From Tenuibacillus multivorans (GTDB taxonomy: Bacteria; Bacillota; Bacilli; Bacillales; Alkalibacillaceae), in assembly GCF_900103915.1 (NCBI RefSeq), contig NZ_FNIG01000001.1, forward strand, positions 62,001 to 126,000: a stretch of 64,000 nucleotides of DNA, written 5' to 3'. Below are positions 29,819 to 39,879 of the stretch, piece after piece (position 1 is the first letter of the stretch; every line of letters begins with the position of its first letter). The notes beneath the pieces are model-generated. The model made no database searches, was not told where the DNA came from, and saw only the letters and a list, made by a program, of their open reading frames with translations. The position numbers were made by a program, and so were the translations under genes.

Positions 29819-31195
29819 ATGGAACAAGATACAATTGCCGCGATTTCAACACCGATTGGTGAAGGTGCTATTGCTATTGTTCGCTTAAGTGGTGATGAGG
29901 CATTTAAGATTGCTAACCGTGTCTTTAAAACTAAAGAGTTAACTGAGGTCGATAGTCATACCATTCACTATGGAAATATTGTTGACCCAAAGACAGATGA
30001 ATTAGTGGAAGAAGTGATGGTTACAGTGATGAAAGGTCCAAAAACCTTCACCCGTGAGGATATTATAGAAATAAACTGTCACGGTGGAATGGTTTCCGTT
30101 AATCGCGTATTACAGCTATTATTACGTGAGGGGGCTCGTTTAGCTGAACCAGGTGAATTCACTAAACGGGCATTTTTAAATGGACGCATTGACTTATCAC
30201 AAGCTGAAGCGGTGATGGATCTCATACGTGCCAAAACAGATCGTGCCATGAACGTGGCATTGAAGCAAATGGACGGTCGCTTATCTGATTTAATTCGTAA
30301 GCTTCGTCAAGAGCTTATTGAAACAGTTGCACATGTTGAAGTGAATATCGATTACCCAGAGTATGACGATGTAGAAGAAATGACACATGACATGCTTATT
30401 GATAAAGCCAATCATGTCAAAAAAGAAATTCATAAGATTTTACAAACGGCTAAACAAGGGAAAATATTAAGAGAAGGGATCGCAACCGCGATTATTGGTC
30501 GACCGAACGTCGGAAAATCTTCTCTATTAAATAAATTAGCACATGAAAATAAAGCAATTGTAACGGAAATCCCAGGGACGACTCGCGATGTCATTGAGGA
30601 GTATGTCAATGTTAGAGGAGTTCCACTACGTTTAATCGATACAGCAGGAATTAGGGAAACAGAGGACATCGTTGAAAAAATCGGTGTCGATCGCTCAAGG
30701 CAAGCCTTAAAAGAAGCGGACTTAATTTTACTTGTACTAAATGGTAATGAAGCATTCACAAAAGAAGATGCGGCATTATTTGAGGCAGCTCAAGGTATGG
30801 ATGTCATTGTGCTAGTTAATAAAACAGACTTAGAATTAAACATTGATATGGATAAGGTTAAAAAAGCGGCAAATGATGCGCCGATTATTACGACATCATT
30901 ATTAGAAGAACGCGGAATCGACGAACTCGAGGAAGCCATTGCTAATACGTTCTTTGAAGGTGAACTTGAATCAGGTGACTTAACCTATGTATCAAATGTT
31001 CGACATATTCAATTGTTAGAGCAAGCGGAGTCTGCGCTAGATGATGCTCTAAATGGAATTGAAATGGATATGCCGCTAGACTTAGTTCAGATTGATATTA
31101 CGCGTACGTGGGAGCTTTTAGGTGAGATTATTGGGGACAATGTTCATGAATCACTCATTGATCAGCTTTTCTCTCAATTCTGTTTAGGAAAATAA
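29819..31195 (+). CDS. mnmE: tRNA uridine-5-carboxymethylaminomethyl modification GTPase MnmE
   Basis: Partner of MnmG in modifying U34 of certain tRNAs. The N-terminal folate-binding domain ([20 protein letters not shown]) and helical domain flank a Ras-like G domain with [22 protein letters not shown] and VNKTD. The C-terminal catalytic Cys motif reads FCLGK. Start at ATG 29819, with AAAGGGG about 8 nt upstream; the GTG at 29810 is too close to the site. 458 aa. Confidence 0.97.
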   Translation: MEQDTIAAISTPIGEGAIAIVRLSGDEAFKIANRVFKTKELTEVDSHTIHYGNIVDPKTDELVEEVMVTVMKGPKTFTREDIIEINCHGGMVSVNRVLQLLLREGARLAEPGEFTKRAFLNGRIDLSQAEAVMDLIRAKTDRAMNVALKQMDGRLSDLIRKLRQELIETVAHVEVNIDYPEYDDVEEMTHDMLIDKANHVKKEIHKILQTAKQGKILREGIATAIIGRPNVGKSSLLNKLAHENKAIVTEIPGTTRDVIEEYVNVRGVPLRLIDTAGIRETEDIVEKIGVDRSRQALKEADLILLVLNGNEAFTKEDAALFEAAQGMDVIVLVNKTDLELNIDMDKVKKAANDAPIITTSLLEERGIDELEEAIANTFFEGELESGDLTYVSNVRHIQLLEQAESALDDALNGIEMDMPLDLVQIDITRTWELLGEIIGDNVHESLIDQLFSQFCLGK

Positions 31196-31240
31196 AAGTA
31201 TGTAGTTATAGATGTATATAATATTAAGGAGGTTTAAAGA

Positions 31241-33127
31241 ATGTACAATGCAGGACAATATGATGTTATTGTTGTCGGAGCAGGTCATGCTGGTGTTGAA
31301 GCAGGACTAGCAGCTGCCAAACGCGGTGCTAAAACACTGATGCTGACCTTGAATTTGGATTTAATTGCATTTATGCCATGTAATCCATCTATCGGTGGTC
31401 CTGCTAAAGGTGTTGTCGTTCGAGAAATTGACGCGCTAGGTGGACAAATGGGTAAAGTAATTGATAAAACGCACATTCAAATGCGTCTATTAAATACAAG
31501 TAAAGGACCTGCTGTACGTGCATTACGTGCTCAAGCGGATAAAGTTCTTTATCAACAAGAAATGAAACGCGTATTAGAAAATCAAGAAAACTTAACACTA
31601 CGTCAAGGAATGGTTGATGAGGTAATCGTTGAAGACGGAAAAGTAAAAGGTGTTCTAACTGAAACAAAAGCAGCTTACTACGCACCTACAGTTATTGTTA
31701 CAACCGGTACGTTTATGCGAGGAAAAGTATTAATCGGTGATATCGAATATGAAAGTGGACCAAATAACCAACGTGCGACCGTAAAGCTTTCTGAACAGTT
31801 AGAGCAACTAGGATTTGATATCGTTCGTTTTAAAACGGGTACACCACCACGTGTTAATAGTCATACCATCGATTATTCTAAAACGGAAATACAACCAGGG
31901 GATGAGGAGCCACGCGCATTCTCATATGAAACAACGGAATTCATTACCGATCAAATTCCATGCTGGTTAACGTATACAGGTGAATTCACACACCAAATTA
32001 TTAATGAAAATCTAACTCGCTCAGCGATGTATTCAGGTGCAGAACGTGGAACAGGACCAAGATATTGTCCTTCCATTGAGGATAAAATTGTTCGTTTCAA
32101 TGACAAACCACGTCACCAAATTTTCTTAGAACCAGAAGGACGTAATACAGATGAAGTATATGTTCAAGGTCTTTCAACATCATTACCAGAGGATATTCAA
32201 AAAAGACTTTTAGAAACAGTCCCAGGTCTAGAAAAAGCAGAAATGATGCGTGCGGGCTATGCGATTGAATATGATGCCATTGTTCCAACTCAGTTATGGC
32301 CAACTTTAGAGACGAAGAAAATTGAAGGTTTATTCACAGCTGGCCAAATTAACGGAACATCTGGCTATGAAGAAGCAGGTGCCCAAGGTATTATGGCAGG
32401 TATTAACGCAGCTGCTAAGGTGTTAGATAAAGAAACATTGATTCTTGATCGTTCCCAAGCATATATTGGTGTTCTAATTGATGACCTTGTCACAAAAGGA
32501 ACCAATGAACCCTATCGCTTGTTAACTTCACGCGCCGAATACCGTTTGCTTCTTCGTCATGACAATGCTGACTTACGTTTAACTGATCTTGGTTATCAAA
32601 TGGGCTTAATTCCAGAGGAGCGATACGAGCGTTTTACGACGAAAAAACAATTAATTGAAGAAGAAGTTAAACGACTAAAATCGAATATTATTAAACCATC
32701 TGAAGACGTTCAACAACTTATTCAAGATCTTGGAGGATCACCACTAAAAGATGGTGTTCGAGCTTCTGATTTACTGCGTCGACCTGAAGTAAAATATGAT
32801 CACATTAAACAACTTATACCGGCTGAAGCAACATTACCAAACGATGTTGAGGAACAAGTTGAAATTATTGTGAAATATGAAGGCTATATTGAAAAGTCAA
32901 TGCAACAAGTAGAAAAAATGCGTAAAATGGAAAACAAACGTATTCCAGAAAGAATTGATTATGATGATGTTCAAGGTATTGCAACAGAGGCTAAGGAAAA
33001 ACTAAAGAGAGTACGTCCATTATCTGTAGGGCAAGCTTCTCGTATTTCAGGTGTTAACCCATCTGATATTTCCATCTTACTTGTTTATATTGAACAAGGC
33101 GTAAGATCAAAAGCATCGAATGAATAG
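31241..33127 (+). CDS. mnmG: tRNA uridine-5-carboxymethylaminomethyl modification enzyme MnmG
   Basis: FAD-dependent partner of MnmE. The FAD dinucleotide site is [16 protein letters not shown], followed by [20 protein letters not shown] and the C-terminal tRNA-binding helical domain with [15 protein letters not shown]. 628 aa. AAGGAGG lies before the ATG. It is 45 nt after mnmE and overlaps the extended rsmG frame, so mnmE-mnmG-rsmG looks like one operon. Confidence 0.98.
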   Translation: MYNAGQYDVIVVGAGHAGVEAGLAAAKRGAKTLMLTLNLDLIAFMPCNPSIGGPAKGVVVREIDALGGQMGKVIDKTHIQMRLLNTSKGPAVRALRAQADKVLYQQEMKRVLENQENLTLRQGMVDEVIVEDGKVKGVLTETKAAYYAPTVIVTTGTFMRGKVLIGDIEYESGPNNQRATVKLSEQLEQLGFDIVRFKTGTPPRVNSHTIDYSKTEIQPGDEEPRAFSYETTEFITDQIPCWLTYTGEFTHQIINENLTRSAMYSGAERGTGPRYCPSIEDKIVRFNDKPRHQIFLEPEGRNTDEVYVQGLSTSLPEDIQKRLLETVPGLEKAEMMRAGYAIEYDAIVPTQLWPTLETKKIEGLFTAGQINGTSGYEEAGAQGIMAGINAAAKVLDKETLILDRSQAYIGVLIDDLVTKGTNEPYRLLTSRAEYRLLLRHDNADLRLTDLGYQMGLIPEERYERFTTKKQLIEEEVKRLKSNIIKPSEDVQQLIQDLGGSPLKDGVRASDLLRRPEVKYDHIKQLIPAEATLPNDVEEQVEIIVKYEGYIEKSMQQVEKMRKMENKRIPERIDYDDVQGIATEAKEKLKRVRPLSVGQASRISGVNPSDISILLVYIEQGVRSKASNE

Positions 33128-33137
33128 AGGAACGTTT

Positions 33138-33854
33138 ATGAATGAAAAAGTGTTCATTGATCAATTAAAAAAACATGGAATTGACTTAACGGAAGAACAA
33201 CGACAACAGTTCAATCGATACTATGAAGTATTAGTGGAATGGAATGAAAAAATGAACTTAACAGCTATAACAGACCAAAAAGAGGTTTATTTAAAACATT
33301 TTTTCGATTCCATTTCGGCTGCTTTTTATGTTGATTTTTCAATGGTTCAATCTATCTGTGATGTAGGAGCCGGAGCTGGTTTTCCGTCAATTCCATTAAA
33401 AATTATTTATCCGCATCTAAAAGTGACTATTGTTGATTCACTTAAAAAGAGAATAACGTTTTTAAATCATCTGGCGGATCAATTAAATCTTGATGGTGTT
33501 GCCTTTTATCATGACCGGGCAGAAACCTTCGGAAGAAACCAACAACATCGAGAAAAATATGATGTTGTCATGGCGCGAGCTGTTGCGAGAACGTCAGTTT
33601 TAAGTGAACTCTGCTTACCGTTAGTAAGATCCGGAGGGCAGTTGATCATGATGAAGGGCGCCAACTTTTCTAATGAAAAAGAACAAGGTGATATGGCTAT
33701 TAAAACACTTGGCGGTGAATGGTATGAGGTTTATCAATTTTATTTACCACACGAGGGAAGTGAACGTCATATTGCAGTTGTTAATAAGAATAGAAAAACA
33801 CCTAAAAAATATCCGCGCAAACCAGGTACACCTAACAAAACACCACTGGAATAG
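33138..33854 (+). CDS. rsmG: 16S rRNA (guanine527-N7)-methyltransferase RsmG
   Basis: SAM-dependent methyltransferase acting on G527 of 16S rRNA. The N-terminal helix contains [20 protein letters not shown], and SAM motif I is [14 protein letters not shown]. Later motifs include [14 protein letters not shown] and VMARAV. Start at ATG 33138 with AGAGG 7 nt upstream; an in-frame ATG at 33120 overlaps mnmG. 238 aa. Confidence 0.96.
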   Translation: MNEKVFIDQLKKHGIDLTEEQRQQFNRYYEVLVEWNEKMNLTAITDQKEVYLKHFFDSISAAFYVDFSMVQSICDVGAGAGFPSIPLKIIYPHLKVTIVDSLKKRITFLNHLADQLNLDGVAFYHDRAETFGRNQQHREKYDVVMARAVARTSVLSELCLPLVRSGGQLIMMKGANFSNEKEQGDMAIKTLGGEWYEVYQFYLPHEGSERHIAVVNKNRKTPKKYPRKPGTPNKTPLE

Positions 33855-33896
33855 TAGATTAAAGATTCTTTTTAATCTACTATTTCTTTATTTTTT
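33851..33896 (+). terminator. Terminator after rsmG
   Basis: A 13-bp stem (ATAGTAGATTAAA / TTTAATCTACTAT) with downstream T-rich tract, beginning within the rsmG stop. Confidence 0.85.
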
Positions 33897-33976
33897 TCTT
33901 CTACCAATCATGACTTTGTGATAAAATAGAAATAGTGAATCAATACATAAATAGGACAATCTCTCTATAAATGAAA

Positions 33977-33992
33977 TGTTTCACGTGAAACA
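33977..33992. promoter_or_regulatory. parS site 1
   Basis: Exact parS palindrome TGTTTCACGTGAAACA, embedded in a perfect 32-bp palindrome (33969-34000). It lies between rsmG and noc, the position of a parS in B. subtilis, and is the loading site for ParB encoded 1.8 kb away. Confidence 0.97.
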
Positions 33993-34054
33993 TTTCATTT
34001 TTTAAAGGATATAAAACGTTAATAGATTCATTGAATAATAAAGGTGGGTGCCTA

Positions 34055-34906
34055 ATGAGTTCGTTAAGTAAGTTATTCGGTAAAAACGAGCAAAATAATG
34101 AATCAAAAGAAGAATACTATTCAGATGAAGTTGTTCAACTACCAGTAAATCAAATCCAACCCAATCAATATCAGCCTCGTACAATCTTTGACGATACAAA
34201 AATCGATGAATTAGCACAAACCATTCATACACATGGCGTTATTCAGCCAATTGTTGTGCGTAAATTAGATGAAGATTCTGGGTATGAACTCATTGCCGGC
34301 GAAAGAAGGTGGCGTGCGGTTCAGTCATTAGAATGGGAAACAATCCCGGGAATTGTTAAAGATATGACTGATACACAAACCGCATCTGTAGCTTTAATTG
34401 AAAACTTACAGCGCGAGGAATTAACCGTCATAGAAGAAGCTATTGCTTATGATCAATTATTACAAATTCATGGTTTAACCCAGGAAGCTTTAGCTCAACG
34501 CTTAGGAAAAAGTCAATCGACGATCGCAAATAAAATGCGTTTGTTAAAATTACCAAGTGTTGTTCAGCAAGCTATCTTAAATAAACAAATTACCGAAAGA
34601 CATGCAAGGGCTTTGATTTCATTGAAGGATGAAGATAAGCAAGAACAGGTCTTATCGTTAATTATTGAAAATCATTTAAATGTTAAACAAACAGAGGAAC
34701 AAATAGAACAATTATTAAATCCTGAACCTAAACAGAAGAAAAAGAAAAAGCCAAAGGTTAAAGGAGTTAATAAAGATGTGCGGATTGCACTTAATACGAT
34801 TCGCCAATCTTTAAATATGGTACAAGATACAGGTATGGATGTTGAGTCGGAAGAAAAAGATTCAGATGATTTTTATCAAATAACGATTAAAATACCTAAA
34901 AAGTAA
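34055..34906 (+). CDS. noc: Nucleoid occlusion protein Noc
   Basis: ParB paralogue that binds Noc-specific sites and keeps the Z-ring off the nucleoid. The CTP-binding fold has [19 protein letters not shown] and [16 protein letters not shown]. The helix-turn-helix is [20 protein letters not shown], which differs from that of ParB in the recognition helix. An N-terminal amphipathic start (SSLSKLFGK) fits membrane association. Start at ATG 34055, 6 nt after AAAGGTGGG; 283 aa, the same length as I recall for B. subtilis Noc. Confidence 0.93.
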   Translation: MSSLSKLFGKNEQNNESKEEYYSDEVVQLPVNQIQPNQYQPRTIFDDTKIDELAQTIHTHGVIQPIVVRKLDEDSGYELIAGERRWRAVQSLEWETIPGIVKDMTDTQTASVALIENLQREELTVIEEAIAYDQLLQIHGLTQEALAQRLGKSQSTIANKMRLLKLPSVVQQAILNKQITERHARALISLKDEDKQEQVLSLIIENHLNVKQTEEQIEQLLNPEPKQKKKKKPKVKGVNKDVRIALNTIRQSLNMVQDTGMDVESEEKDSDDFYQITIKIPKK

Positions 34907-34925
34907 TCAAGGATTACGTTTTGTT

Positions 34926-34957
34926 CCCATCTGTTCAAAAAAGATGGGTCTTTTTTT
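34926..34957 (+). terminator. Terminator after noc
   Basis: Stem CCCATCT / AGATGGG with a T-run of seven or more, separating noc from parA. Confidence 0.85.
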
Positions 34958-35038
34958 CTATTATTATCATCTAACATTTAAAGGATTATCATGATAGAAT
35001 AATAGTATTAAATATTATTAGATTAGGCAGGTGACATT

Positions 35039-35812
35039 ATGGGAAAAGTCATTGCCATTGCAAATCAAAAAGGTGGCGTTGGCAAAACCACAACCGCAGT
35101 TAATTTGAGCGCATGCTTAGCAGGTGAGAATAATAAAGTGCTCTTAATTGATATAGACCCTCAGGGGAATGCGACAAGTGGTATTGGTATTAATAAAGGG
35201 GACATGTCTTCTTGTATTTATGATGTATTAATAGAGGAAGAAGATGCACGTCAGGTATGTGTTCCATCTAATATACCGAATTTAGAAGCCATCCCGGCAA
35301 CGATTCAATTAGCAGGTTCTGAAATTGAACTCGTACCAACAATATCACGCGAATTAAGGTTAAGAAAAGCTTTAGAAAACGTACGTGATCAATATGATTA
35401 CATTGTTATTGATTGTCCGCCTTCTTTAGGTTTATTAACATTAAATGCTTTAACAGCAGCGGATAGCGTTATTATTCCGGTACAATGTGAATATTACGCT
35501 TTAGAAGGTTTAAGTCAGTTGTTAAATACCGTTAGGCTTGTTCAAAAACGTCTAAATCAAGAACTAACTATCGAAGGTGTCCTACTAACTATGTTTGATG
35601 CGAGGACAAACCTAGGTATTCAAGTCATTGAAGAAGTGAAGAAATATTTTCAAGATAAAGTGTTTCATTCCATTATCCCAAGAAATATTCGTCTAGGAGA
35701 AGCACCAAGTCATGGGGAACCTATAATTACATATGATCCAAAATCTAAAGGTGCAGAGGTTTATACCGATTTAGCGAAGGAAGTGATGGCAAATGGCCAG
35801 AGGGTTGGGTAA
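35039..35812 (+). CDS. parA: Chromosome-partitioning ATPase ParA (Soj)
   Basis: Deviant Walker ATPase that works with ParB in origin segregation and modulates DnaA. Motifs are ANQKGGVGKTTTAVNL (deviant Walker A), LLIDIDPQGNATSG and VIDCPPSLGLLTLNAL. 257 aa. It overlaps parB by 20 nt. GCAGGTG lies before the ATG. Named soj in B. subtilis. Confidence 0.97.
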   Translation: MGKVIAIANQKGGVGKTTTAVNLSACLAGENNKVLLIDIDPQGNATSGIGINKGDMSSCIYDVLIEEEDARQVCVPSNIPNLEAIPATIQLAGSEIELVPTISRELRLRKALENVRDQYDYIVIDCPPSLGLLTLNALTAADSVIIPVQCEYYALEGLSQLLNTVRLVQKRLNQELTIEGVLLTMFDARTNLGIQVIEEVKKYFQDKVFHSIIPRNIRLGEAPSHGEPIITYDPKSKGAEVYTDLAKEVMANGQRVG

Positions 35813-36620
35813 AGGACTAGAAGAATTATTTGGTGTTGAAGAAGAAAGCGTTCAAGAACTTCCAATCGATCAAATTCGTCCCAATCCATACCAACCTAGA
35901 AAAAACTTCGAGGCGGATGCAATTGAAGAATTGAAAGATTCGATTATCCAGTATGGTGTTCTACAACCTATTATTGTTCGTAAAGCGATAAAGGGATTTG
36001 AAATCGTTGTCGGTGAAAGAAGGTTTAGGGCATCAAAAGAAGCTAGTTTAAACACTATTCCAGCTGTTGTTCGTGAGTTAACAGACGAACAAATGATGGA
36101 ACTAGCTCTTTTAGAAAACTTACAACGTGAAGATTTAAGTCCAATGGAAGAAGCAGAAGCCTATGAACGCCTAATCAATGAATTAAATATTAAACAAGAT
36201 GATTTAGCAAAACGGTTAGGAAAAAGTCGTCCACATATCGCCAATATGCTTCGTCTATTATCATTGCCAGAAAAAGTACGTGCTATGATCAATAGTAAGG
36301 AGTTATCAATGGGACATGGACGAGCGCTTTTAGCTCTAAAAGAAGAAGATGAAATGGTATTAGTCGCGAACAAAATACGAAAAGAACATTTGAATGTACG
36401 ACAGGTAGAGAAACTCATCACTCAGCTTAATGAAAAAAAGAAAAAAAAGAAAAAGACAACTAAAAAAGATGTCTTTATTTCCTCAAAAGAAGCAGAATTA
36501 AGAGACTTCTTTGGTACAAGTGTTAATATTCAACAAGGGAAACGAAAAGGTAAAATTGAAATTGAGTACTATAATCAAGATGACTTTAATCGAATTCTTG
36601 AGATGCTAACAGAAAAATAA
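35793..36620 (+). CDS. parB: Chromosome-partitioning protein ParB (Spo0J)
   Basis: CTP-dependent clamp that loads at parS. N-terminal fold with IRPNPYQPRKNFE and the CTP-binding VVGERRFRASKEA, then ALLENLQREDLSPMEEAEAY and the helix-turn-helix KQDDLAKRLGKSRPHIANML. A lysine run (EKKKKKKKTTKK) links to the C-terminal dimer domain. 275 aa. The start overlaps parA, indicating coupling. Three parS sites lie within 6 kb. Confidence 0.97.
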   Translation: MARGLGKGLEELFGVEEESVQELPIDQIRPNPYQPRKNFEADAIEELKDSIIQYGVLQPIIVRKAIKGFEIVVGERRFRASKEASLNTIPAVVRELTDEQMMELALLENLQREDLSPMEEAEAYERLINELNIKQDDLAKRLGKSRPHIANMLRLLSLPEKVRAMINSKELSMGHGRALLALKEEDEMVLVANKIRKEHLNVRQVEKLITQLNEKKKKKKKTTKKDVFISSKEAELRDFFGTSVNIQQGKRKGKIEIEYYNQDDFNRILEMLTEK

Positions 36621-36635
36621 TTTAATTGATAAAAG

Positions 36636-36657
36636 CTCGCCACTTGGCGAGTTTTCT
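36636..36657 (+). terminator. Terminator after parB
   Basis: Stem CTCGCCA / TGGCGAG with a following TTTTCTTT, 16 nt past the stop. Confidence 0.75.
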
Positions 36658-36676
36658 TTACAATTAATCATATAAA

Positions 36677-36692
36677 TGTTTCACGTGAAACA
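36677..36692. promoter_or_regulatory. parS site 2
   Basis: Exact TGTTTCACGTGAAACA between parB and the DUF554 gene. Confidence 0.97.
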
Positions 36693-36716
36693 TTTGATAG
36701 AAGTTAGGGTGATCAT

Positions 36717-37436
36717 ATGGCGCTATTAGGGACTATTGTTAATGGAATATGTATTATATTAGGTACGATGTTTGGATTATTTTTTACGAAAATTCCTGAA
36801 AGAATTAAAGAAACGATCATGCATGGCATTGGTTTAACGGTCATCTTAATAGGATTATCAATGGGATTTGCATCTGACAGAATTATTGTTATTTTACTCA
36901 GTTTACTAACTGGAGCGATTATTGGCGAAGGCATCGATTTAGATGAAAAATTAAACCGGATAGGTTCACATATTGAAGTGAAGTTTAAAAAGTTCGGTGA
37001 AAATTCAAGGGTTGCTGAGGGCTTCGTAACCGCCTCACTTATTTTTGTGATAGGAGCCATGGCAGTCGTAGGTGCATTGGACAGTGGTTTAAGAGGTGAC
37101 CATGGAGTATTATTTACCAAATCATTTATCGATGGATTCGTGGCATTAGTACTAACAACGACCTTAGGGTTTGGAGTTGTTTTCTCCGTCATTCCGGTAG
37201 TACTTTATGAAGGAGGAATTGCACTTTTTGCAACACAAATTAACAACTGGATGCCTCAGGGGTTATTAGATTTATTTATTGAAGATATGACTGCAACAGG
37301 GGGATTATTAATTTTTGCTATTGGGTTAAATCTTCTTAAAATCACCAATATTAGAGTAGCTAACTTACTTCCAAGCTTATTCACTGTTGGTATTATTTTA
37401 TATATTTATTTACAGATACAGTCATGGATTGGTTAA
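36717..37436 (+). CDS. DUF554 family membrane protein
   Basis: A 239-aa integral membrane protein with about six to seven predicted helices. It opens MALLGTIVNGICIILGTMFG, then GAIIGEGIDLDEKLNRIG, a typical DUF554 (YqgA/YdfK) loop. Function is not established in the family, although transport has been suggested. No catalytic motif is visible. A single gene after parB with a weak upstream site (TAGGGTG). Confidence 0.85.
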   Translation: MALLGTIVNGICIILGTMFGLFFTKIPERIKETIMHGIGLTVILIGLSMGFASDRIIVILLSLLTGAIIGEGIDLDEKLNRIGSHIEVKFKKFGENSRVAEGFVTASLIFVIGAMAVVGALDSGLRGDHGVLFTKSFIDGFVALVLTTTLGFGVVFSVIPVVLYEGGIALFATQINNWMPQGLLDLFIEDMTATGGLLIFAIGLNLLKITNIRVANLLPSLFTVGIILYIYLQIQSWIG

Positions 37437-37486
37437 AAGGGGAGATGTGCTTTGAGTAAAAGCAAACAACCTTCAAAATCATTGGT

Positions 37487-37744
37487 TTGGGTATACCGCT
37501 ATTGATTATATATATAATCTCGGGTTATTACTCTATTTTCTTCGTTAACCAAATAGCACTATTATCACTTTCAGATTGCAGAGCAATGTTTATATTTACT
37601 CCTGAAGATGTAGATTATTGTAGTGATATTTATGTGTTTGATGCTTTCTTAATTGCATTTAAATATCCTACGACCTATGTGTGTTTATTATCTGCATTGA
37701 CTATGATTTTATTAATTATAAAGGTAAAAAGGAAAAGGTATTAG
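37487..37744 (+). CDS. Small two-helix membrane protein, possibly frameshifted at its 5' end
   Basis: I do not recognise a family. The frame encodes a hydrophobic helix (IPLLIIYIISGYYSIFF), an outer loop with two cysteines in DCRAMFIFTPEDVDYC, a second helix (YVCLLSALTMILLIIK) and a basic end KVKRKRY. The only good ribosome site (AAGGGGAG) serves a TTG at 37452 in another frame, which reads MSKSKQPSKSLVW and stops at once. A single one-base correction near 37485-37491 would join both into about 97 aa. So the real gene probably spans 37452-37744 with a frameshift or a sequencing error. Confidence 0.5.
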   Translation: MGIPLLIIYIISGYYSIFFVNQIALLSLSDCRAMFIFTPEDVDYCSDIYVFDAFLIAFKYPTTYVCLLSALTMILLIIKVKRKRY

Positions 37745-37745
37745 T

Positions 37746-37786
37746 AAAAAAGAGGAACTTGGAGAAAAACCAAATTCCTTTTTATA
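37746..37786. terminator. Bidirectional terminator between small membrane gene and yyaC
   Basis: Stem AGGAACTTGG / CCAAATTCCT (one G-U pair) flanked by A- and T-runs, placed between convergent genes and overlapping the last codons of yyaC. Confidence 0.75.
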
Positions 37787-38369
37787 TCCTAAGAACCTGT
37801 GTTTGTTCGTGGTGTTGTTTTAATTTAATGTCGACATAATATAAGGCCTGTGCTATCTGTTTTGACATTTTCATCACAGTTGAAAGCCTAGTGTTTTGCA
37901 AAATACTAAACTCCATAAAGCCACTTACATTGACATACCCCTTTATTGATAAATCACCAATTGGGTTCAAGTCTTGTTTTTTTAAGGCAGCTCCAGGTGA
38001 TAATGGGCCAAGTTCAACATCGACTGTTTTAATTTTTGTCGGTGAGGATAAGGCAGCATCAATCGCAATTATATATGGGTTAACATGTTTTTCATGAATG
38101 TTTTGAATGGTGTCGCTAAGGTTTTTAGCATGTACGGGTTCATCTATGCAACCATACACATGTAAGCGATGAATGGGTTTGTAATTTAAAAAGTGACCAA
38201 CTAAGGGACCTAAGCTATCACCGGTAGAACGATCGGTACCGATACAAAGAATGATGATCGGTTGGTGAATTGATATGTTATTAAAAATAAATTCATAGAG
38301 TTGATGACTGAATTGGCGGTCACTTGAATGTAGGTTCATAGAGGTATTTTTCGAATTAATTGATGTCAT
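37782..38369 (-). CDS. yyaC: Sporulation protein YyaC
   Basis: YyaC/DUF1256 family, related in fold to the germination protease GPR and conserved in spore formers next to parB. Motifs are CIGTDRSTGDSLGPLVGHFL, DEPVHAKNL and IAIDAALSS, then GALPSPGAALKK-like residues (SPGAALKKQDLNPIGD). Start at ATG 38369 with AAGGGG 8 nt upstream; the ATG two codons earlier is too close to the site. 195 aa. Its exact substrate is not known. Divergent from the membrane gene that follows. Confidence 0.88.
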   Translation of the reverse strand: MTSINSKNTSMNLHSSDRQFSHQLYEFIFNNISIHQPIIILCIGTDRSTGDSLGPLVGHFLNYKPIHRLHVYGCIDEPVHAKNLSDTIQNIHEKHVNPYIIAIDAALSSPTKIKTVDVELGPLSPGAALKKQDLNPIGDLSIKGYVNVSGFMEFSILQNTRLSTVMKMSKQIAQALYYVDIKLKQHHEQTQVLRI

Positions 38370-38440
38370 ACTCATTACCCCTTGTACATATTTTTACTAG
38401 TATATGGCGTAACTTGATGAGATATACATAAGGGGATGAA

Positions 38441-39466
38441 ATGATGATCAATGGATTTCGTTGGATTGGGCTAATTGTAGCTACAATGATTGGCGCAGGC
38501 TATGCTTCAGGTAGGGAAATTTGGGAGTTTTTTGGACATGAAAGTGGACTAGCTATTTTATTATTTACGATTATGTTTATCATTAGTTGTTATGTCGTCT
38601 TAAGAATAAGCTATGAGATGAAATCAGAGCATTATTTACCTGTATTACAAGAAATAATGGGGAAGAAGTTTGCTAATATTTATGATTGGGGTATTCTCTT
38701 ATACCTCTTTACGATGTTGTTTGTGATGATTTCAGGTAGTGGGGCTACATTTGAAACGCTCAATGTGCCATATTTCTTTGGATCATTACTCATTATTATT
38801 TTATTAATTGTCGTCATTCCTTATGGGATGAATGGAATTTTATCAATTAACCGTTTTTTGCTTCCATTATTAATCGTTGGATTGGCTATCGTGTTAATCA
38901 TTTTTATCATTCAGCAGGAAGTCCCGTTTGTATATCAATTTAAAGAACAGTCGAATTGGGCGTCTGCTTTACCATTTACATCGTTAAACGTCGTTCCACT
39001 TATAGCGGTTATCGGTGCGATTGGTCAGGAAGTTAAAAGTAAGACTGAAATATATATTGCTTGTATTGGAAGTGGACTTATATTAGGTTTGATTTCTTAT
39101 CTTTATAATATTAGTTTGATACATGTTTCCGATCAGTTATTTTTTTATGAAATTCCTTTGTTTGCGATATTAAATGGGTATCCAAATGAGCTGTATTATA
39201 TCATGTCAGTTTTGTTATGGTTTGCGATTTATACAACAGCGATTACGAGCTTATTTGGATTGATCGCACGTGTGAAAGAATTCTTTAAAGTTAATAAATC
39301 AACCATTGGCATAGGATTAATTCTATTAGCAATACCATTTACATTAGTAGGGTTTTCAAATTTAATAGGATACCTTTATCCTTTATATGGTTTAATCAAT
39401 TTATACGTTTTAGCGATGATCTTATTATTTCCGATAATTAAACGAGCTAATCGCTCAAAAATTTGA
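38441..39466 (+). CDS. YkvI-like membrane transporter-family protein
   Basis: A 341-aa protein with about ten hydrophobic segments, starting GFRWIGLIVATMIGAGYASG REIWEFFG as the YkvI family (distant amino-acid/polyamine/organocation relatives) does. The GYASGRE motif after helix 1 is the clearest link. The substrate is unknown. ATG 38441 follows AAGGGG by 5 nt; a second ATG is next to it. It is divergent from yyaC, sharing a short intergenic promoter region. Confidence 0.78.
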   Translation: MMINGFRWIGLIVATMIGAGYASGREIWEFFGHESGLAILLFTIMFIISCYVVLRISYEMKSEHYLPVLQEIMGKKFANIYDWGILLYLFTMLFVMISGSGATFETLNVPYFFGSLLIIILLIVVIPYGMNGILSINRFLLPLLIVGLAIVLIIFIIQQEVPFVYQFKEQSNWASALPFTSLNVVPLIAVIGAIGQEVKSKTEIYIACIGSGLILGLISYLYNISLIHVSDQLFFYEIPLFAILNGYPNELYYIMSVLLWFAIYTTAITSLFGLIARVKEFFKVNKSTIGIGLILLAIPFTLVGFSNLIGYLYPLYGLINLYVLAMILLFPIIKRANRSKI

Positions 39467-39506
39467 TAAAATAGACATCGACTAGGATAAGGAAAGGTTG
39501 GTTACG

Positions 39507-39701
39507 ATGGCTGATAAAAAATATGATATAAACGATGTTGTAGAAATGAAAAAACCTCACCCATGCGGAGTAAATGAATGGAAGATTGTTCGAATGGGAA
39601 TGGACATAAGAATAAAATGTCAAGGATGTAACCACAGTGTCTTGATTCCTAGAAAAAAATTTGATAAAAAACTAAAAAAAATTATAAAAAAAGCAGAGTA
39701 A
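39507..39701 (+). CDS. DUF951 protein (YyzM-like)
   Basis: Small basic protein of 64 aa with the DUF951 pattern: DINDVVEMKKPHPCGVNEW and WKIVRMGMDIRIKCQGCNHS. It keeps the Cys residues (HPCG, CQGC) that may bind metal. Sits just before ychF, as yyzM does beside yyaF in B. subtilis. Start at ATG 39507 with GGAAAGG upstream. Role unknown; it resembles nucleic-acid-binding zinc ribbons (inference). Confidence 0.88.
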   Translation: MADKKYDINDVVEMKKPHPCGVNEWKIVRMGMDIRIKCQGCNHSVLIPRKKFDKKLKKIIKKAE

Positions 39702-39705
39702 AAAA

Positions 39706-39721
39706 TGTTTCACGTGAAACA
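39706..39721. promoter_or_regulatory. parS site 3
   Basis: Exact TGTTTCACGTGAAACA starting 4 nt after the DUF951 stop codon. Confidence 0.97.
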
Positions 39722-39750
39722 AAAATGAATTATCTCGTTATTTTTGATAA

Positions 39751-39780
39751 AAACAAAGGTGGAATGGCCTTTGTTTTTTA
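39751..39780 (+). terminator. Terminator between the DUF951 gene and ychF
   Basis: Stem AAACAAAGG / CCTTTGTTT and a T-run. Confidence 0.8.
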
Positions 39781-39879
39781 ATTTTCTCTATAGCTTGTGT
39801 TTTTTTGTGCTAATATCTATAATTGTTATGGACTAATCTTGAATGAGTTGGGTACGGAATTGAAGGAGTGTCAGAATAT

